DNA of 37,881 nucleotides from Methanocrinis alkalitolerans (GCF_029167205.1 NZ_JARFPL010000025.1:1-37881), one strand, 5' to 3'; shown: positions 24,398 through 33,290, counted from the first letter of the stretch. Numbers and translations: made by a program. The notes: generated from the sequence alone by a model not told the origin.

Positions 24398-25168
24398 TCA
24401 TAGGAGCCTCTCCTCGCCGGCGTAGACGTAGAGATTCGGCCTTCTGGCGAAGGCGGCCAGGGTCATCCCCAGCCTCACGGCCAGCTCTATTCCGGAGTTC
24501 AGGGGGCCTGCCCTGCTGACCAGGACGGGGACCCCAGCCATCGCCGCCTTGGAGACGATCGCCGATGAGAGCCTTCCCGTCGTTATCAGAGCAGACCTCG
24601 ACGGATCGGCTCCTCCCATGAGGGCCGACCCGACGGCCTTGTCCACCGCCGAGGATCTGCTCACATCCTCGCAGAAAGATCGTATAGCACCATCCTCACC
24701 CACCACCAGAGCCGAGTGGGTCCCCCCGGTCCTCCTCCAGAGGAGGGCGCCCTCGTTGATCTCATCGAAGGCTCTGAAGACGGCCTCGGGACTGATCCTC
24801 AGGTCTGAGACCGTCGGTCGAGCCTCCCTCTTTATCACTTTGCTTCTCCCTTCGCAGACTATCTCTTTGCCGTCCACCCTCGCCGAGACGAGATCTTCGA
24901 TCCCTCCAAGGTGCCCCTCGCAGACGAGATGGCCGACGGCCAGCTCTTCGAGCTGTGATGGGAGGCAGAAGAGGTCCGCCACCTTCACCCCATCCAGAAA
25001 TAGAGCGATCCTCTCCTCGACGGCTACATCCACCTCCAGCCTCAACCTCTTTGAATCCGAGATCTCGGTGCACCTCACCGTATGGAAGGCGGCGGCAGGA
25101 TCGAGCCGCTCCCTCTTCCAGAACTCTTCCGCCTCTTCGATCCTCCGAGCGTGCCAGCTCTCTTTCAT
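24398..25168 (-). CDS. FdhD-like sulfur carrier protein lacking the CxxC motif
   Basis: FdhD passes sulfur from a cysteine desulfurase to the molybdenum cofactor of formate dehydrogenases. Here the family core is clear: FCLPSQLEELAVGHLVCEG, RTGGTHSALVV, EDVSRSSAVDKAVGSAL, ITTGRLSSAIVSKAAMAGVPVLVSRAGP and TLAAFARRPNLYVYAG. The loop that in E. coli FdhD carries the CxxC pair (before the ISPEAVFRAF helix) reads REARPTVSDLR, without cysteine. So either sulfur transfer uses another residue or the protein only binds and inserts the cofactor. ATG 25168 follows GAGG at eight bases; the gap to the upstream fdhA is 10 bases, so the two are co-transcribed. 256 residues. Confidence 0.8.
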   Translation of the reverse strand: MKESWHARRIEEAEEFWKRERLDPAAAFHTVRCTEISDSKRLRLEVDVAVEERIALFLDGVKVADLFCLPSQLEELAVGHLVCEGHLGGIEDLVSARVDGKEIVCEGRSKVIKREARPTVSDLRISPEAVFRAFDEINEGALLWRRTGGTHSALVVGEDGAIRSFCEDVSRSSAVDKAVGSALMGGADPSRSALITTGRLSSAIVSKAAMAGVPVLVSRAGPLNSGIELAVRLGMTLAAFARRPNLYVYAGEERLL

Positions 25169-25178
25169 CCCTGGCGCC

Positions 25179-27218
25179 TCAAGACTTCACCGATATTCTG
25201 CAGGCTGCCATCTTATATTCCGGGATCTTGGCCACGGGGTCGAGGGCATCGGAGGTGATGACGTTCGTACCTTGCCAGTGGAAGGGCATGAAGGCCATCC
25301 CCGGCAAGACCTTCTCCGTCAAACGGGCCCGGGCCTCGGCCTCACCCCGGACCGTCTCCACCTTGACCATATCACCTTCGCAGACCAACAGCCTCGCGGC
25401 ATCCTCCGGATTGATCTCGACGTAGAGCTCAGGGTCCCTATCCAGGAGGGAGGGGCTCCGCCTCGTCATGGAGCCGCTGTTGTAGTGGACTACGATCCTG
25501 CCAGTGGAAAGGAGGATCGGATATTCCGGGCTCATCTCCTCGAAGGCCGGCCTGTTTTCTACAGAGGCGATATTCGCCCTTCCGCTGGCGGTGGAGAACC
25601 TCTCCCGATGGAGGATCTCCGTCCCGGGATGGTCCTCGTCGGGGCAGGGCCAGAGGAGGCCTCCCCTCTTGGATATCCTCTCCCGGGTCATCCCCCCGTA
25701 CTGCGGCACGGTCCTGTTGATCTCTTTTAAAACCCCGTCGGCGCTCTCCCCCTTGAGATCCAGACCCATCCGCTTCCCGATCTCATTTATTATCCAGAGC
25801 CCCTCTTTCGCCTCGCCGACGGGAGGGACGGCCTGGTCGATCCACTGGACCCGCCGCTCCATAGAGGTGTAGCTTCCGTCCTTCTCCGCCCAGGCGGCCG
25901 CCGGCAGGACGAGATCGGCCATCCTGGCGGTGGCGGTCATGAAGATCTCCTGGACGATGAGAAAGTCGAGGTTATCGAGGGCAGCTTTAGTCTTTTTGAT
26001 GTTGGCATCACAGGTGACGGGGTCCTCTCCGATGATGTACATCGCCCTGATCTTCCCCTCCAGCGCCGCCTCGGTCATCTCGGTGGAGGTCAGCCCCGGC
26101 CCCAGGGGGAGGTCCTCCGCCTTCCAGGCGGCCTTGAAAAACTCGACGGACTTCGGGTCGGAGGAGTTCCTGTAGCCTGGATAGAACTCGACCATCCCGC
26201 CCATATCACAATTTCCCTGGACGTTGTTCTGCCCGCGCATCGGCCAGACGCCTGCTCCGGGCCTTCCCATCTGGCCGGCGAGCAAGGCGAGGGTGGCGCA
26301 GGCCTTCACATTGTCGGTGCCACAGACGTGCTGGGTTATGCCCATGGAGTAGAGGAGAGAGGAAGCTGGGGACCGGGCATAGATCCGTGCGGCCCTGGCG
26401 ATCTCTCCAGCGGTAACGCCCGTCAGCTCAGAAGCCTTCGCCAGGGAATAGCCGCTGAGGTTTTCAGAGAGCGTTTCGAAGCCCTCGGTCCTCCCTTGTA
26501 TGAACTTCTCGTCTGCGAGCCCCTCATCCACGATCACCTTCATCATCCCCCTCAAGAGGTCGATGTCGGTTCCGGGCTTGATCCGCAGGTGGAGATCCGC
26601 CATCCAGGAGGTGGACGTGATCCGCGGATCGGCGACGATCACCTTCGCCCCGCTCTCCTTCGCCTTCCCTACCCAGCGGGAGACTACGGGATGAGCCTCG
26701 GCGAAGTTGGTGCCTATGGCAAAGATGCATCTGGAGTTTTTGAGGTCTCCGAGGTTGTTGGTCATGGCTCCCGTCCCCAGGACCGCGCCCAGGCCGACGA
26801 CGGTAGGCGAATGGCAGAGACGGGCGCAGTTGTCTACGTTCGGTGAGCCCAGGAGGCGGGCGAGCTTCTGCATCAGGTAGTTCTCTTCGTTGTTGCAGCG
26901 GGATGAGGCCAAAAAACCCAGGGATTTTGGGCCGGGGTCTTTTGCATTGCGGGACAATCCCTCCGCCGCCAGATCCAGGGCCTCTTCCCAGGAGATCCTC
27001 ACAAATTCGTCCCCTCTCCTCTTCAGGGGATATTCGAGCCGGTCCCCATTATTCAAGATCTCCAGGACGGCGTTCCCCTTGGGGCAGAGGGCCCCCTCAG
27101 AGGCGGGGTGGTCTTTCATATACTCAACGCCTATGGCCTTGCCCCTCTCTACAACGAGGTAATAGCCGCAACCTACTGCACAGTAAGGGCAAAGAGATGG
27201 CACCAGTTTTGTAGACAA
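25179..27218 (-). CDS. fdhA: Formate dehydrogenase catalytic subunit (FdhA/FdhF type, Cys form)
   Basis: The 679-residue molybdo/tungstopterin oxidoreductase begins with a [4Fe-4S] domain (Cys 10, 13, 17, 45) and has the formate dehydrogenase signature NVDNCARLCHSPTVVGLG with the metal-ligand Cys at 135 in place of selenocysteine, RGQNNVQGNCDMG, and a C-terminal MopB dinucleotide-binding domain (SMTRRSPSL, MPFHW). It interconverts formate and CO2. Methanogen FdhA normally pairs with FdhB (F420 binding), which is absent; the gene follows fmdB by 42 bases and precedes the fdhD-like gene. The start is TTG at 27218, chosen because GGAGG lies seven bases upstream and the cluster domain begins there. 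An out-of-frame ATG overlaps it. Confidence 0.9.
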   Translation of the reverse strand: MSTKLVPSLCPYCAVGCGYYLVVERGKAIGVEYMKDHPASEGALCPKGNAVLEILNNGDRLEYPLKRRGDEFVRISWEEALDLAAEGLSRNAKDPGPKSLGFLASSRCNNEENYLMQKLARLLGSPNVDNCARLCHSPTVVGLGAVLGTGAMTNNLGDLKNSRCIFAIGTNFAEAHPVVSRWVGKAKESGAKVIVADPRITSTSWMADLHLRIKPGTDIDLLRGMMKVIVDEGLADEKFIQGRTEGFETLSENLSGYSLAKASELTGVTAGEIARAARIYARSPASSLLYSMGITQHVCGTDNVKACATLALLAGQMGRPGAGVWPMRGQNNVQGNCDMGGMVEFYPGYRNSSDPKSVEFFKAAWKAEDLPLGPGLTSTEMTEAALEGKIRAMYIIGEDPVTCDANIKKTKAALDNLDFLIVQEIFMTATARMADLVLPAAAWAEKDGSYTSMERRVQWIDQAVPPVGEAKEGLWIINEIGKRMGLDLKGESADGVLKEINRTVPQYGGMTRERISKRGGLLWPCPDEDHPGTEILHRERFSTASGRANIASVENRPAFEEMSPEYPILLSTGRIVVHYNSGSMTRRSPSLLDRDPELYVEINPEDAARLLVCEGDMVKVETVRGEAEARARLTEKVLPGMAFMPFHWQGTNVITSDALDPVAKIPEYKMAACRISVKS

Positions 27219-27261
27219 TTCATATCCTCCAAAAGCAAAGGATCATTCTTCGGGCATATTT

Positions 27262-28566
27262 TCAGATTTTAGGCTCCCTTACACGATCGAATATTCTTCT
27301 CATGGTATCCTCGTTGCTCTCGGTGAAGGAGAAGGGGGAGGTGGTGAAGGGCCTGAAGTAGATGGGGACGTCGTCGAGCCGATAGAAGGTTCCGTCGCAC
27401 TCCATGGCATCTATGACCCCTGGAAGCACCACATCGGAGACGATGGTGGTGGGAGATGGAGCGATCTCGATACAAGCTACCGGGATCTCGGCCAGATATT
27501 CGGCGCAGTCTGCCGGAAAGTGGGAGACTAGATCGGCGGAGACTATCAGAGCTGCATCCACGTCTTTTTCCCGGAGGAGGTCGACGGCGGTGAACTCGCC
27601 GGGGTTGTAGCGGGGATACCCCCGAGAGAAGTCGAGGCCGAAGGGATAGCCGTAGAGGTAGGAGGCAATCTGGTTGAACCCGGCGACGTTGCAGTGACCC
27701 CTCAGGGCGCCGATGACGAACTTGGTGGTGCCGTTCATCTCCTTGACCAGGTTGAAGGCCGCCTCGGCGTTCCGGTGCTTTCCATAGGAGGAGGCGATCC
27801 CCAGGCCGACGTAGATGATGCCGAAGTTGGACGACTTCATCATCTCCAGCATCTCTTCCATCCGGGAGATGGAGATCCCGGTGATCTCCTCCACCGACTC
27901 GTGGGGCCTTTTGCCGTGGAGGAGGGTGAGGAGCGCCGAGATCAGCTCGTAGTCGGTGTTGGGCTTCAGCTGGATGTGGAGGTCGGAGTTCTCGGCGGTT
28001 ATGGTCCTTCTCGGGTCTACGGTGATAACGGTCCGGTCGAACTTCCCCCTCCGGGTCCAGTGGCCCCGGGGGTAGATGGCATAGCGGGACATGTGGCGGG
28101 GCATCGACTCCAGGGGGTTAGACCCCCAGTAGACGGCGAGATCTGCCCGAGATTTTGCCTGGCCGGCGGTGGAGCCGACCCGTCCCGCCTCCTGAATCCC
28201 CATGGCGGTGGGACCATGGCATACGGTGGAGTTGGAGTCGACGACAGCCCCCAGATACTCTCCTAAGTGGAGCCCCACCTCCATCGCCTCGCTGGAGGTC
28301 TCGCACCCCATGAAGATCAGGGGGCGCTCAGCCTCCGTCAGGATCGAGGCGGCTCGATCGACCGCCTCGGCGAAGGAGGCGGCCCTCATGCGGTCACCTT
28401 CCCTGATCATCGGCTCCCTGATCCGGTGGGGGCTTGATATCTCCTGGAACTTGGCGTTTCCCATCCTGCAGGCGTTCTTGACCGTTATGCCGCCTCCGTC
28501 GATCTCGACCTGTATATCGTCACAGGAGGCGCCGCAGACGGGACAGATGATATTTTTGAAGGTCAT
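27262..28566 (-). CDS. fmdB: Formylmethanofuran dehydrogenase subunit B (catalytic)
   Basis: FmdB/FwdB carries the metal-pterin site that reduces CO2 to formate inside the complex; the formate is passed to FmdA. The 434-residue protein has a [4Fe-4S] motif (Cys 8, 11, 15, 33), the metal-ligand cysteine at 116 (DSNSTVCHGPTAMG), SNPLESMPRH, and VITVDPRRTITAENSD. Cys rather than selenocysteine is used. The ATG at 28566 overlaps the fmdD stop as ATGA. The gene order EFACDB is that of the molybdenum isoenzyme operon of M. barkeri, so I use fmd; whether the metal is Mo or W cannot be decided from the protein. Confidence 0.95.
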   Translation of the reverse strand: MTFKNIICPVCGASCDDIQVEIDGGGITVKNACRMGNAKFQEISSPHRIREPMIREGDRMRAASFAEAVDRAASILTEAERPLIFMGCETSSEAMEVGLHLGEYLGAVVDSNSTVCHGPTAMGIQEAGRVGSTAGQAKSRADLAVYWGSNPLESMPRHMSRYAIYPRGHWTRRGKFDRTVITVDPRRTITAENSDLHIQLKPNTDYELISALLTLLHGKRPHESVEEITGISISRMEEMLEMMKSSNFGIIYVGLGIASSYGKHRNAEAAFNLVKEMNGTTKFVIGALRGHCNVAGFNQIASYLYGYPFGLDFSRGYPRYNPGEFTAVDLLREKDVDAALIVSADLVSHFPADCAEYLAEIPVACIEIAPSPTTIVSDVVLPGVIDAMECDGTFYRLDDVPIYFRPFTTSPFSFTESNEDTMRRIFDRVREPKI

Positions 28567-29009
28567 CTTCTGCCCCTCATGTAAACCTTGAGGACTATTT
28601 CCTCGGCGCTGAGGACCTCCTCTTCCGTCGCCTCGACATGGACCGGCGAGCCCTTGTAGAGGGGGGACCCCGTGGAGAAGGTCTCCGAGTCCACCACCAC
28701 ATTCGACCAGATGGCCCGGGGCATGAAGATATGTCCCGGCTCTACCGAATCGCCCGGATAGGCATAAACGGCAACCCTGTACTTAGCGTCCTTCGTCGAG
28801 ACCAAGACCTTCTCCGGCGAGCCTAGCCGGAGATAATCATGAAGGTTGATCTCGCAGACGGCACATTCCTGGGTGTACTCCTCCGTCAGCTTGCTCCCCC
28901 CCTTGGCAAGCCTCCCCTCTTCGATGGTGCTTCCGGTGTTGAGCAAAAATTGACAGATCATCTCCGTCAGACCTCCCCTTTCATAAACGATATTCAGCTC
29001 GGCCTCCAC
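28563..29009 (-). CDS. fmdD: Formylmethanofuran dehydrogenase subunit D (molybdopterin dinucleotide-binding)
   Basis: The 148-residue protein completes the metal-pterin binding site of FmdB, corresponding to the C-terminal MopB domain of formate dehydrogenases. Visible features are an N-terminal region with EYTQECAVCEINLHDYLRLG, and later VEPGHIFMPRAIWSNVVVD and KGSPVHVEATEEEV. It starts with GTG at 29009; AGGAGGT lies just upstream and overlaps the fmdC stop region. There is a four-base gap to fmdC and an ATGA overlap with fmdB, so translation is coupled. Confidence 0.93.
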   Translation of the reverse strand: MEAELNIVYERGGLTEMICQFLLNTGSTIEEGRLAKGGSKLTEEYTQECAVCEINLHDYLRLGSPEKVLVSTKDAKYRVAVYAYPGDSVEPGHIFMPRAIWSNVVVDSETFSTGSPLYKGSPVHVEATEEEVLSAEEIVLKVYMRGRR

Positions 29010-29013
29010 CCTC

Positions 29014-29802
29014 TCAGACCTCCTTTAAGAGGAGCGATCCTTTCGGATTTTTGAAGGCGGCATAGTCGCCAGTGAGCCTCTCAAACCTGCCAATAAGCTC
29101 GACATCGGCAAGCTTCGGGTTCTCCTCCTGCCCTGCCGGCAGAAACCCCGGAGAGATCTGCTCGACCTTCCCCTCCACCGCCAGGGTGCCTCCGCTCATC
29201 TCCGCCCCAGCGCCCCTGACCGCCGAGCCCCGCACGACGATCGTTCCGCCGCTCTGGCGGATGGCGCAGAAGTTCTCCACGTCTCCCCCGACGATGATCT
29301 CGCCGCCGGTGATCCCTCCACCGAGCTGGCTTTTGGCGTTCCCGTCGATGACGATCCTGCCATTGGTCATCCCCTGCCAGCTTCCCCGATAGGCAGAGCC
29401 TACGTGGTCCCCCGCATCTCCAAGGACGGTGAGGAGGCCTCCCGACATCTCCATCCCCGCCCAGGAGCCGACGTCCCCTTCGACGGTGATCTCCCCCCCG
29501 GACATTCCTGTGCCGGTGTGCATCCCCGCAGATCCGTGGACCTCGATCGACCCCGACTTCATCGACTGGCCGATCCGTTTAACTCGAGATACGTCGCCCT
29601 CGATCACTATCCTCGTCTCGCCCGATCCTTCTGCTCGGACCTCCACATCGAAGAACTCGGCCAGAGGATGCTTCTCTGGACCCTGCCAGACCTCCAGCTC
29701 CTCGATCTCCCCTATGCCCAAGCCCTGGAATACGTCGGGGGAGATCACCTCCGCCTCCACCATGATCCCGATCCGCCCCCTTGGGGTGAGCGTCGCCTCC
29801 AT
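29014..29802 (-). CDS. fmdC: Formylmethanofuran dehydrogenase subunit C
   Basis: This GXGXG-domain protein, homologous to the C-terminal domain of glutamate synthase, forms a right-handed beta-helix scaffold in the Fwd structure. The 262 residues show the repeating pattern: GSAGMHTGTGMSGGEITVEG, GSWAGMEMSGG, GSWQGMTNGRIVIDG, GGGITGGEIIVGG and GAGAEMSGGTLAVEG. It has no cofactor. ATG 29802 is preceded by GGAGGTGA at ideal spacing; the stop of fmdA is four bases upstream. Confidence 0.95.
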   Translation of the reverse strand: MEATLTPRGRIGIMVEAEVISPDVFQGLGIGEIEELEVWQGPEKHPLAEFFDVEVRAEGSGETRIVIEGDVSRVKRIGQSMKSGSIEVHGSAGMHTGTGMSGGEITVEGDVGSWAGMEMSGGLLTVLGDAGDHVGSAYRGSWQGMTNGRIVIDGNAKSQLGGGITGGEIIVGGDVENFCAIRQSGGTIVVRGSAVRGAGAEMSGGTLAVEGKVEQISPGFLPAGQEENPKLADVELIGRFERLTGDYAAFKNPKGSLLLKEV

Positions 29803-29806
29803 CAGA

Positions 29807-31585
29807 TCACCTCCTCACCACCGCCTCAAGAGGCCGGTTGACGGCGATAGGCGTCGGATTTTTCAGATATCTCTCCGGGACGGGATAGTTGGCGAAGCCG
29901 ACGGTGTAGTACTTGAACCACTCCTTAACGTCCGCCATCATCTCCAACTCTTGATCTTCATCGACATAGGGCGTGGTGTAGAATCTGCGGCCTTCCGGGA
30001 CGGCCACGATCTCGCCCCGGCGGGCCACGATCCTTCCATCTTTCACCGTATATTCGGGCCTTCCAAAGGCGGACCTGATGGAGGAGGGGTCGTTGGAGTC
30101 GAGGCCGGCGGGGTCGAGGTCGTAGATGGTCACGTCTCCATCCGCCCCCGGCCCCAGGTGGCCTTTCCGGTGGGCGATCCCGATCGTCCTGGCCGGGTTG
30201 GCCCGGGTGATCACCGCCACCTCATAGAGGGAGATCTCCCGGTCGACCCCCCCGAGGCTCGATCTGTCGTAAGCCCACTTGTGGCATTCCCGGGCGGTCT
30301 CGTCCCTCGCCCTCTTCGACATCAGCCATGCGATGAGATCTGGGTATCGAGTGAAGACGCCGCCATTGGGGTGATCGGTGGTCATGATCGTCTTCCAGGG
30401 GTCGTCTATCAGGAGGAGGACCTCCAGTCCGATGGCCCACTGTACCGAGTGGACGGGGCTCGTCTTGAGGTAAAGAAAAGGGAGAACCCCCGATCCGCAT
30501 TCCATCTCTACGTCCGTATTCGACCATTTCTGGCCGGTAATGACGTACAGATCGTGCTGCGCTGGACCGTCGCCGGTCATGGTGGTGGCCGGGCCGAAGG
30601 GGACGGAGCCGCTGTCGATCACCACGTCCTCCGTCTGGTTTAAGTACCTGGCCAGTTCGGGGGCGCCTGAGCAGAAGTCCCTCCAGGACGTCCCGCCGTA
30701 GGCGTTGAACTGGGCGTGAGCGAGATATACCGTCTGCCTTCTCCTGCAGTCCAATTTCGTCTCTGGCTCATCGACTTCAGACCTGTTCGCAGGAGCGAGC
30801 CCCGAGGGGATCATCAGGGAATCCCTGGCCGTCTCCCAGTTGCCGGGATGCCCCAGGTTGTTGGCATGAAGGTGCAGAGACATGGGAAGCCCCAACATCT
30901 CGTTCACCTCGGCGAGCCCCCGGATCACCTCCCTCGGGGTCACCTCGAAGTGGATGTTCGGCTCGTCCAGGCCGGCGACGTTCTTTGCCCACCCCCAGTT
31001 CTCGACCCCGGCGGGGTTGACGCACTTGATCCCGTATCCCTTGTGAGTCCGCAGCATCCAGGCGGCATAGGCGGCGGCCTTCTCTATCTCGCCCTCCTTC
31101 AGATAACGCATGATAAACCAGTTGTTTCCCAGGACGAGGTAGGCACCCATGTCCAATATGGGAGTCGCCCTCATCTCCTCGTGGGTGTGGCGGGCTTCCA
31201 GGGGCGGCATGGCTGCCTCAAAGACGGTGGTGTAGCCCATGGCCGCGTAGTCGTAGCCCTGCTTGTAGACGCTAGGAATGGTGTAGCCGCTCCCCGAATG
31301 GGTGAGGCGGGTCTTCTCCCGGACCGAACGATAATGGTCCTCCGGCCTCATCAGCCGGCCGGCGTTCACCTTCGCCCCGGCGACGTGGGCGTGGGAGTCC
31401 ACCCCTCCGGGCATCACCGTCTTGCCGGAGGCGTCTATCACCTTCGCATCCCTCCTCTCCCCGGCCCGAAGGTCACCGACGACCCGGCCATCCCGGATGA
31501 AGAGGTCCATCACCTCTCCGTCCAGGTCGTTGAGGGGATCGAAGACGTATCCGTTCTTGATGATCATATTCGCCGATCGGGTCAT
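29807..31585 (-). CDS. fmdA: Formylmethanofuran dehydrogenase subunit A (amidohydrolase)
   Basis: FmdA is the binuclear zinc amidohydrolase-type subunit that condenses formate with methanofuran (or hydrolyses formyl-methanofuran in reverse). It has the HxH motif in GGVDSHAHVAGAKVNAGR (His 65 and 67), a lysine at about 187 (GIKCVNPAG) equivalent to the carboxylated lysine of FwdA, HLHANNLGHPGN, and TDHPNGG with the catalytic aspartate. 592 residues, full length. ATG 31585 follows GGAGGTGATCC and overlaps the fmdF stop by four bases. Formate could in principle enter the tunnel from the adjacent formate dehydrogenases (inference). Confidence 0.96.
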   Translation of the reverse strand: MTRSANMIIKNGYVFDPLNDLDGEVMDLFIRDGRVVGDLRAGERRDAKVIDASGKTVMPGGVDSHAHVAGAKVNAGRLMRPEDHYRSVREKTRLTHSGSGYTIPSVYKQGYDYAAMGYTTVFEAAMPPLEARHTHEEMRATPILDMGAYLVLGNNWFIMRYLKEGEIEKAAAYAAWMLRTHKGYGIKCVNPAGVENWGWAKNVAGLDEPNIHFEVTPREVIRGLAEVNEMLGLPMSLHLHANNLGHPGNWETARDSLMIPSGLAPANRSEVDEPETKLDCRRRQTVYLAHAQFNAYGGTSWRDFCSGAPELARYLNQTEDVVIDSGSVPFGPATTMTGDGPAQHDLYVITGQKWSNTDVEMECGSGVLPFLYLKTSPVHSVQWAIGLEVLLLIDDPWKTIMTTDHPNGGVFTRYPDLIAWLMSKRARDETARECHKWAYDRSSLGGVDREISLYEVAVITRANPARTIGIAHRKGHLGPGADGDVTIYDLDPAGLDSNDPSSIRSAFGRPEYTVKDGRIVARRGEIVAVPEGRRFYTTPYVDEDQELEMMADVKEWFKYYTVGFANYPVPERYLKNPTPIAVNRPLEAVVRR

Positions 31586-32613
31586 GGGATCACCTCCCTC
31601 CTCAGAAGCCAGATGGCGTCCACGGGGCAGATCATGCTGCAGGTGGCGCAGGAGCCACAGACCCCCTGATCCACCACCCTGACGGCGCCGTCCTCGACCT
31701 CCAGGAGGGGCTTCTCGTCCAGCTCGTTGAGATGGCCTGCCGCAAGATACGGGTCAGAGAGGGCGTTGACGGGACAGGCGATGACGCAGTTGCCGCAGCC
31801 CAGGCAGACCTCCCCGTCCGTTTCGAGGTTGGAGGTGAGGGTCGGCCGGGGAGCTGGGGTGGCAAGCTTCTTCTCGAAGGCCTTCTTCCCCCTCATCTGT
31901 GGGATTATGGCCGTCTTTCTGACGGCGATCGCTCCTACGGGGCAGGCCTGAGCGCAGGCTCCACAGAAGATGCAGGCGTCTCTTCTGTGGGTCACCTTCT
32001 CCACGATCTCACCCTGCCGCCAATCGCGGTTGAAGAGGGCGTTCGCGGGACAGGTGTCGACGCAGGTCCGGCAGGCCTGACAGACCTGATCGTCCCGGAA
32101 GAATTCCCCGGCGAAGGGCTTCTGGAAAGTGATGGCCCCGACAGGACAGACGGCGGCACACCAACCACAGTGGACGCATCGATCCAGATCTATCGGGGTC
32201 TTTCCTTGAAGCTTGAGGCTGCCATCTTTGGCGAGCCGCCTCTCCGCTATCTCGATGCAGCTGCGGGGGCAGACCTGTGCGCAGAGGCCGCAGTGGACGC
32301 ATCTATCACTCACCAGGGTGGGATTCAGCACGAAGTTGAGGTAGGAATCGTCCTTCTCCACCTTGCCGGAAACCCTCACCTCCAGCGCTCCGGTGGGGCA
32401 GACCCGGGCGCATAAGGCGCAAAAGACACATGCTCCGCTATTTCGCTTCTCGAGGAACTCCTTATCGATCAGCCCCCGGGCGACGGCTCCCACCGAGCCT
32501 ATGACAAGCTCTCCTTTGGGGCATATCTGGACGCAGGTCCCGCAACCTATGCACCTTTCTGGGAGGTAGATCTGCTCCTTCTCCCCCCTTTCTTCCAGAA
32601 GCACCTCTCTCAT
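31582..32613 (-). CDS. fmdF: Polyferredoxin subunit F with eight [4Fe-4S] motifs
   Basis: The 343-residue protein contains eight CX2CX2CX3CP motifs in four ferredoxin-like pairs, including CIGCGTCVQICP, CVFCALCARVCP, CVHCGLCAQVCP, CVHCGWCAAVCP, CQACRTCVDTCP, CIFCGACAQACP, CLGCGNCVIACP and CGSCATCSMICP. FwdF with eight clusters is the electron wire that links neighbouring Fwd units and, in other methanogens, to heterodisulfide reductase. It is the plausible electron partner for the two extra formate dehydrogenases encoded in the operon, which lack FdhB (inference). ATG overlaps with the genes on both sides (ATGA). Confidence 0.95.
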   Translation of the reverse strand: MREVLLEERGEKEQIYLPERCIGCGTCVQICPKGELVIGSVGAVARGLIDKEFLEKRNSGACVFCALCARVCPTGALEVRVSGKVEKDDSYLNFVLNPTLVSDRCVHCGLCAQVCPRSCIEIAERRLAKDGSLKLQGKTPIDLDRCVHCGWCAAVCPVGAITFQKPFAGEFFRDDQVCQACRTCVDTCPANALFNRDWRQGEIVEKVTHRRDACIFCGACAQACPVGAIAVRKTAIIPQMRGKKAFEKKLATPAPRPTLTSNLETDGEVCLGCGNCVIACPVNALSDPYLAAGHLNELDEKPLLEVEDGAVRVVDQGVCGSCATCSMICPVDAIWLLRREVIP

Positions 32614-33245
32614 CTAATCCCCGCGGAACCGATCTCAATATCGCTCTTCGATCTTTCAGCACAGCTTTTGCAGCTCCTTTCATCTCCCTGGAGGACGAAG
32701 CTCTCGCCGCAGAAGTGGCAGACTGCGATCCTCTTCTCCGGCTTTTCTGGAACATTGAGGTTCACCATCTCCCAGGTGTAAACCCCTTCTTCGGCCCGGA
32801 TAAGGTCCGAGATCGCCTCCTCATGAGGGACCTTATCGATGTTCATGTACCAGGAGTGAAGCCTCGGATAGGTGGCGGTCTTGGCCGGGTCGAGGACGAT
32901 CCTTATGCCATTGACCGTCTCCGCATCTCTCGGTGCCCGCCTGGAGATCGTCGCCGCCATCTTCCCCAGGTTCTCGATTCGAAGCCCCTTGTTTCCGATG
33001 GTGCAACCCCCCAGCACCTGAAATGCGTCGGGCATGCAGCTCGAAGTCTCGCAGGTGACAAAGAGCCTCTCTCCTTCCGAAAATCCGAGCGCCCTTCTGG
33101 CGATGTTATAGATCTGGATGCCGACGAAGACGCCGGTGCTGAGGTAGCCGTGAAAGGGGACGACCCTCTCGATCTGCGTAAGCATCTCCGGGTCGGTTAT
33201 CGATCTTATGACCTCCTCCAAGCAAGAAACCCTCCTCGCTCCCAT
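32610..33245 (-). CDS. fmdE: FmdE family protein
   Basis: The ~211-residue protein has the FmdE core (PFHGYLSTGVFVGIQIYNIARRALG, CETSSCMPDAFQVLGGCTIGN) and a C-terminal zinc-ribbon-like module (CHFCGESF ... CKSC). FmdE co-purifies or is co-transcribed with Mo-formylmethanofuran dehydrogenase, but its role is unsettled; it is not needed for the catalytic core. It is the first gene of the operon. ATG 33245 is preferred; an upstream TTG at 33248 also fits. There is no ribosome binding site, and the TATA box is about 30 bases upstream, so the mRNA is probably leaderless. Confidence 0.9.
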   Translation of the reverse strand: MGARRVSCLEEVIRSITDPEMLTQIERVVPFHGYLSTGVFVGIQIYNIARRALGFSEGERLFVTCETSSCMPDAFQVLGGCTIGNKGLRIENLGKMAATISRRAPRDAETVNGIRIVLDPAKTATYPRLHSWYMNIDKVPHEEAISDLIRAEEGVYTWEMVNLNVPEKPEKRIAVCHFCGESFVLQGDERSCKSCAERSKSDIEIGSAGIR

Positions 33246-33269
33246 CAAGTATCAGAAGGTTTAAGAAGG

Positions 33270-33290
33270 TTTGTATATTCGCTTACTTGA
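33270..33290 (-). promoter_or_regulatory. Promoter of the fmd-fdh operon with AAGTAAGC element
   Basis: On the minus strand TCAAGTAAGC (33290-33281) sits directly before a TATA-like GAATATACAAA (33280-33270), about 30 bases from the fmdE start. The 8-mer AAGTAAGC/GCTTACTT also forms the palindrome upstream of modA. A weaker mate, TCAAGTA on the plus strand at 33245-33251, lies on the other side of the TATA box. The regulator is unknown. Confidence 0.48.

Noticed and set aside
20752..27218. Selenocysteine at the formate dehydrogenase active sites
   Set aside because: Both active-site positions are ordinary Cys codons in continuous frames; no in-frame TGA is present.
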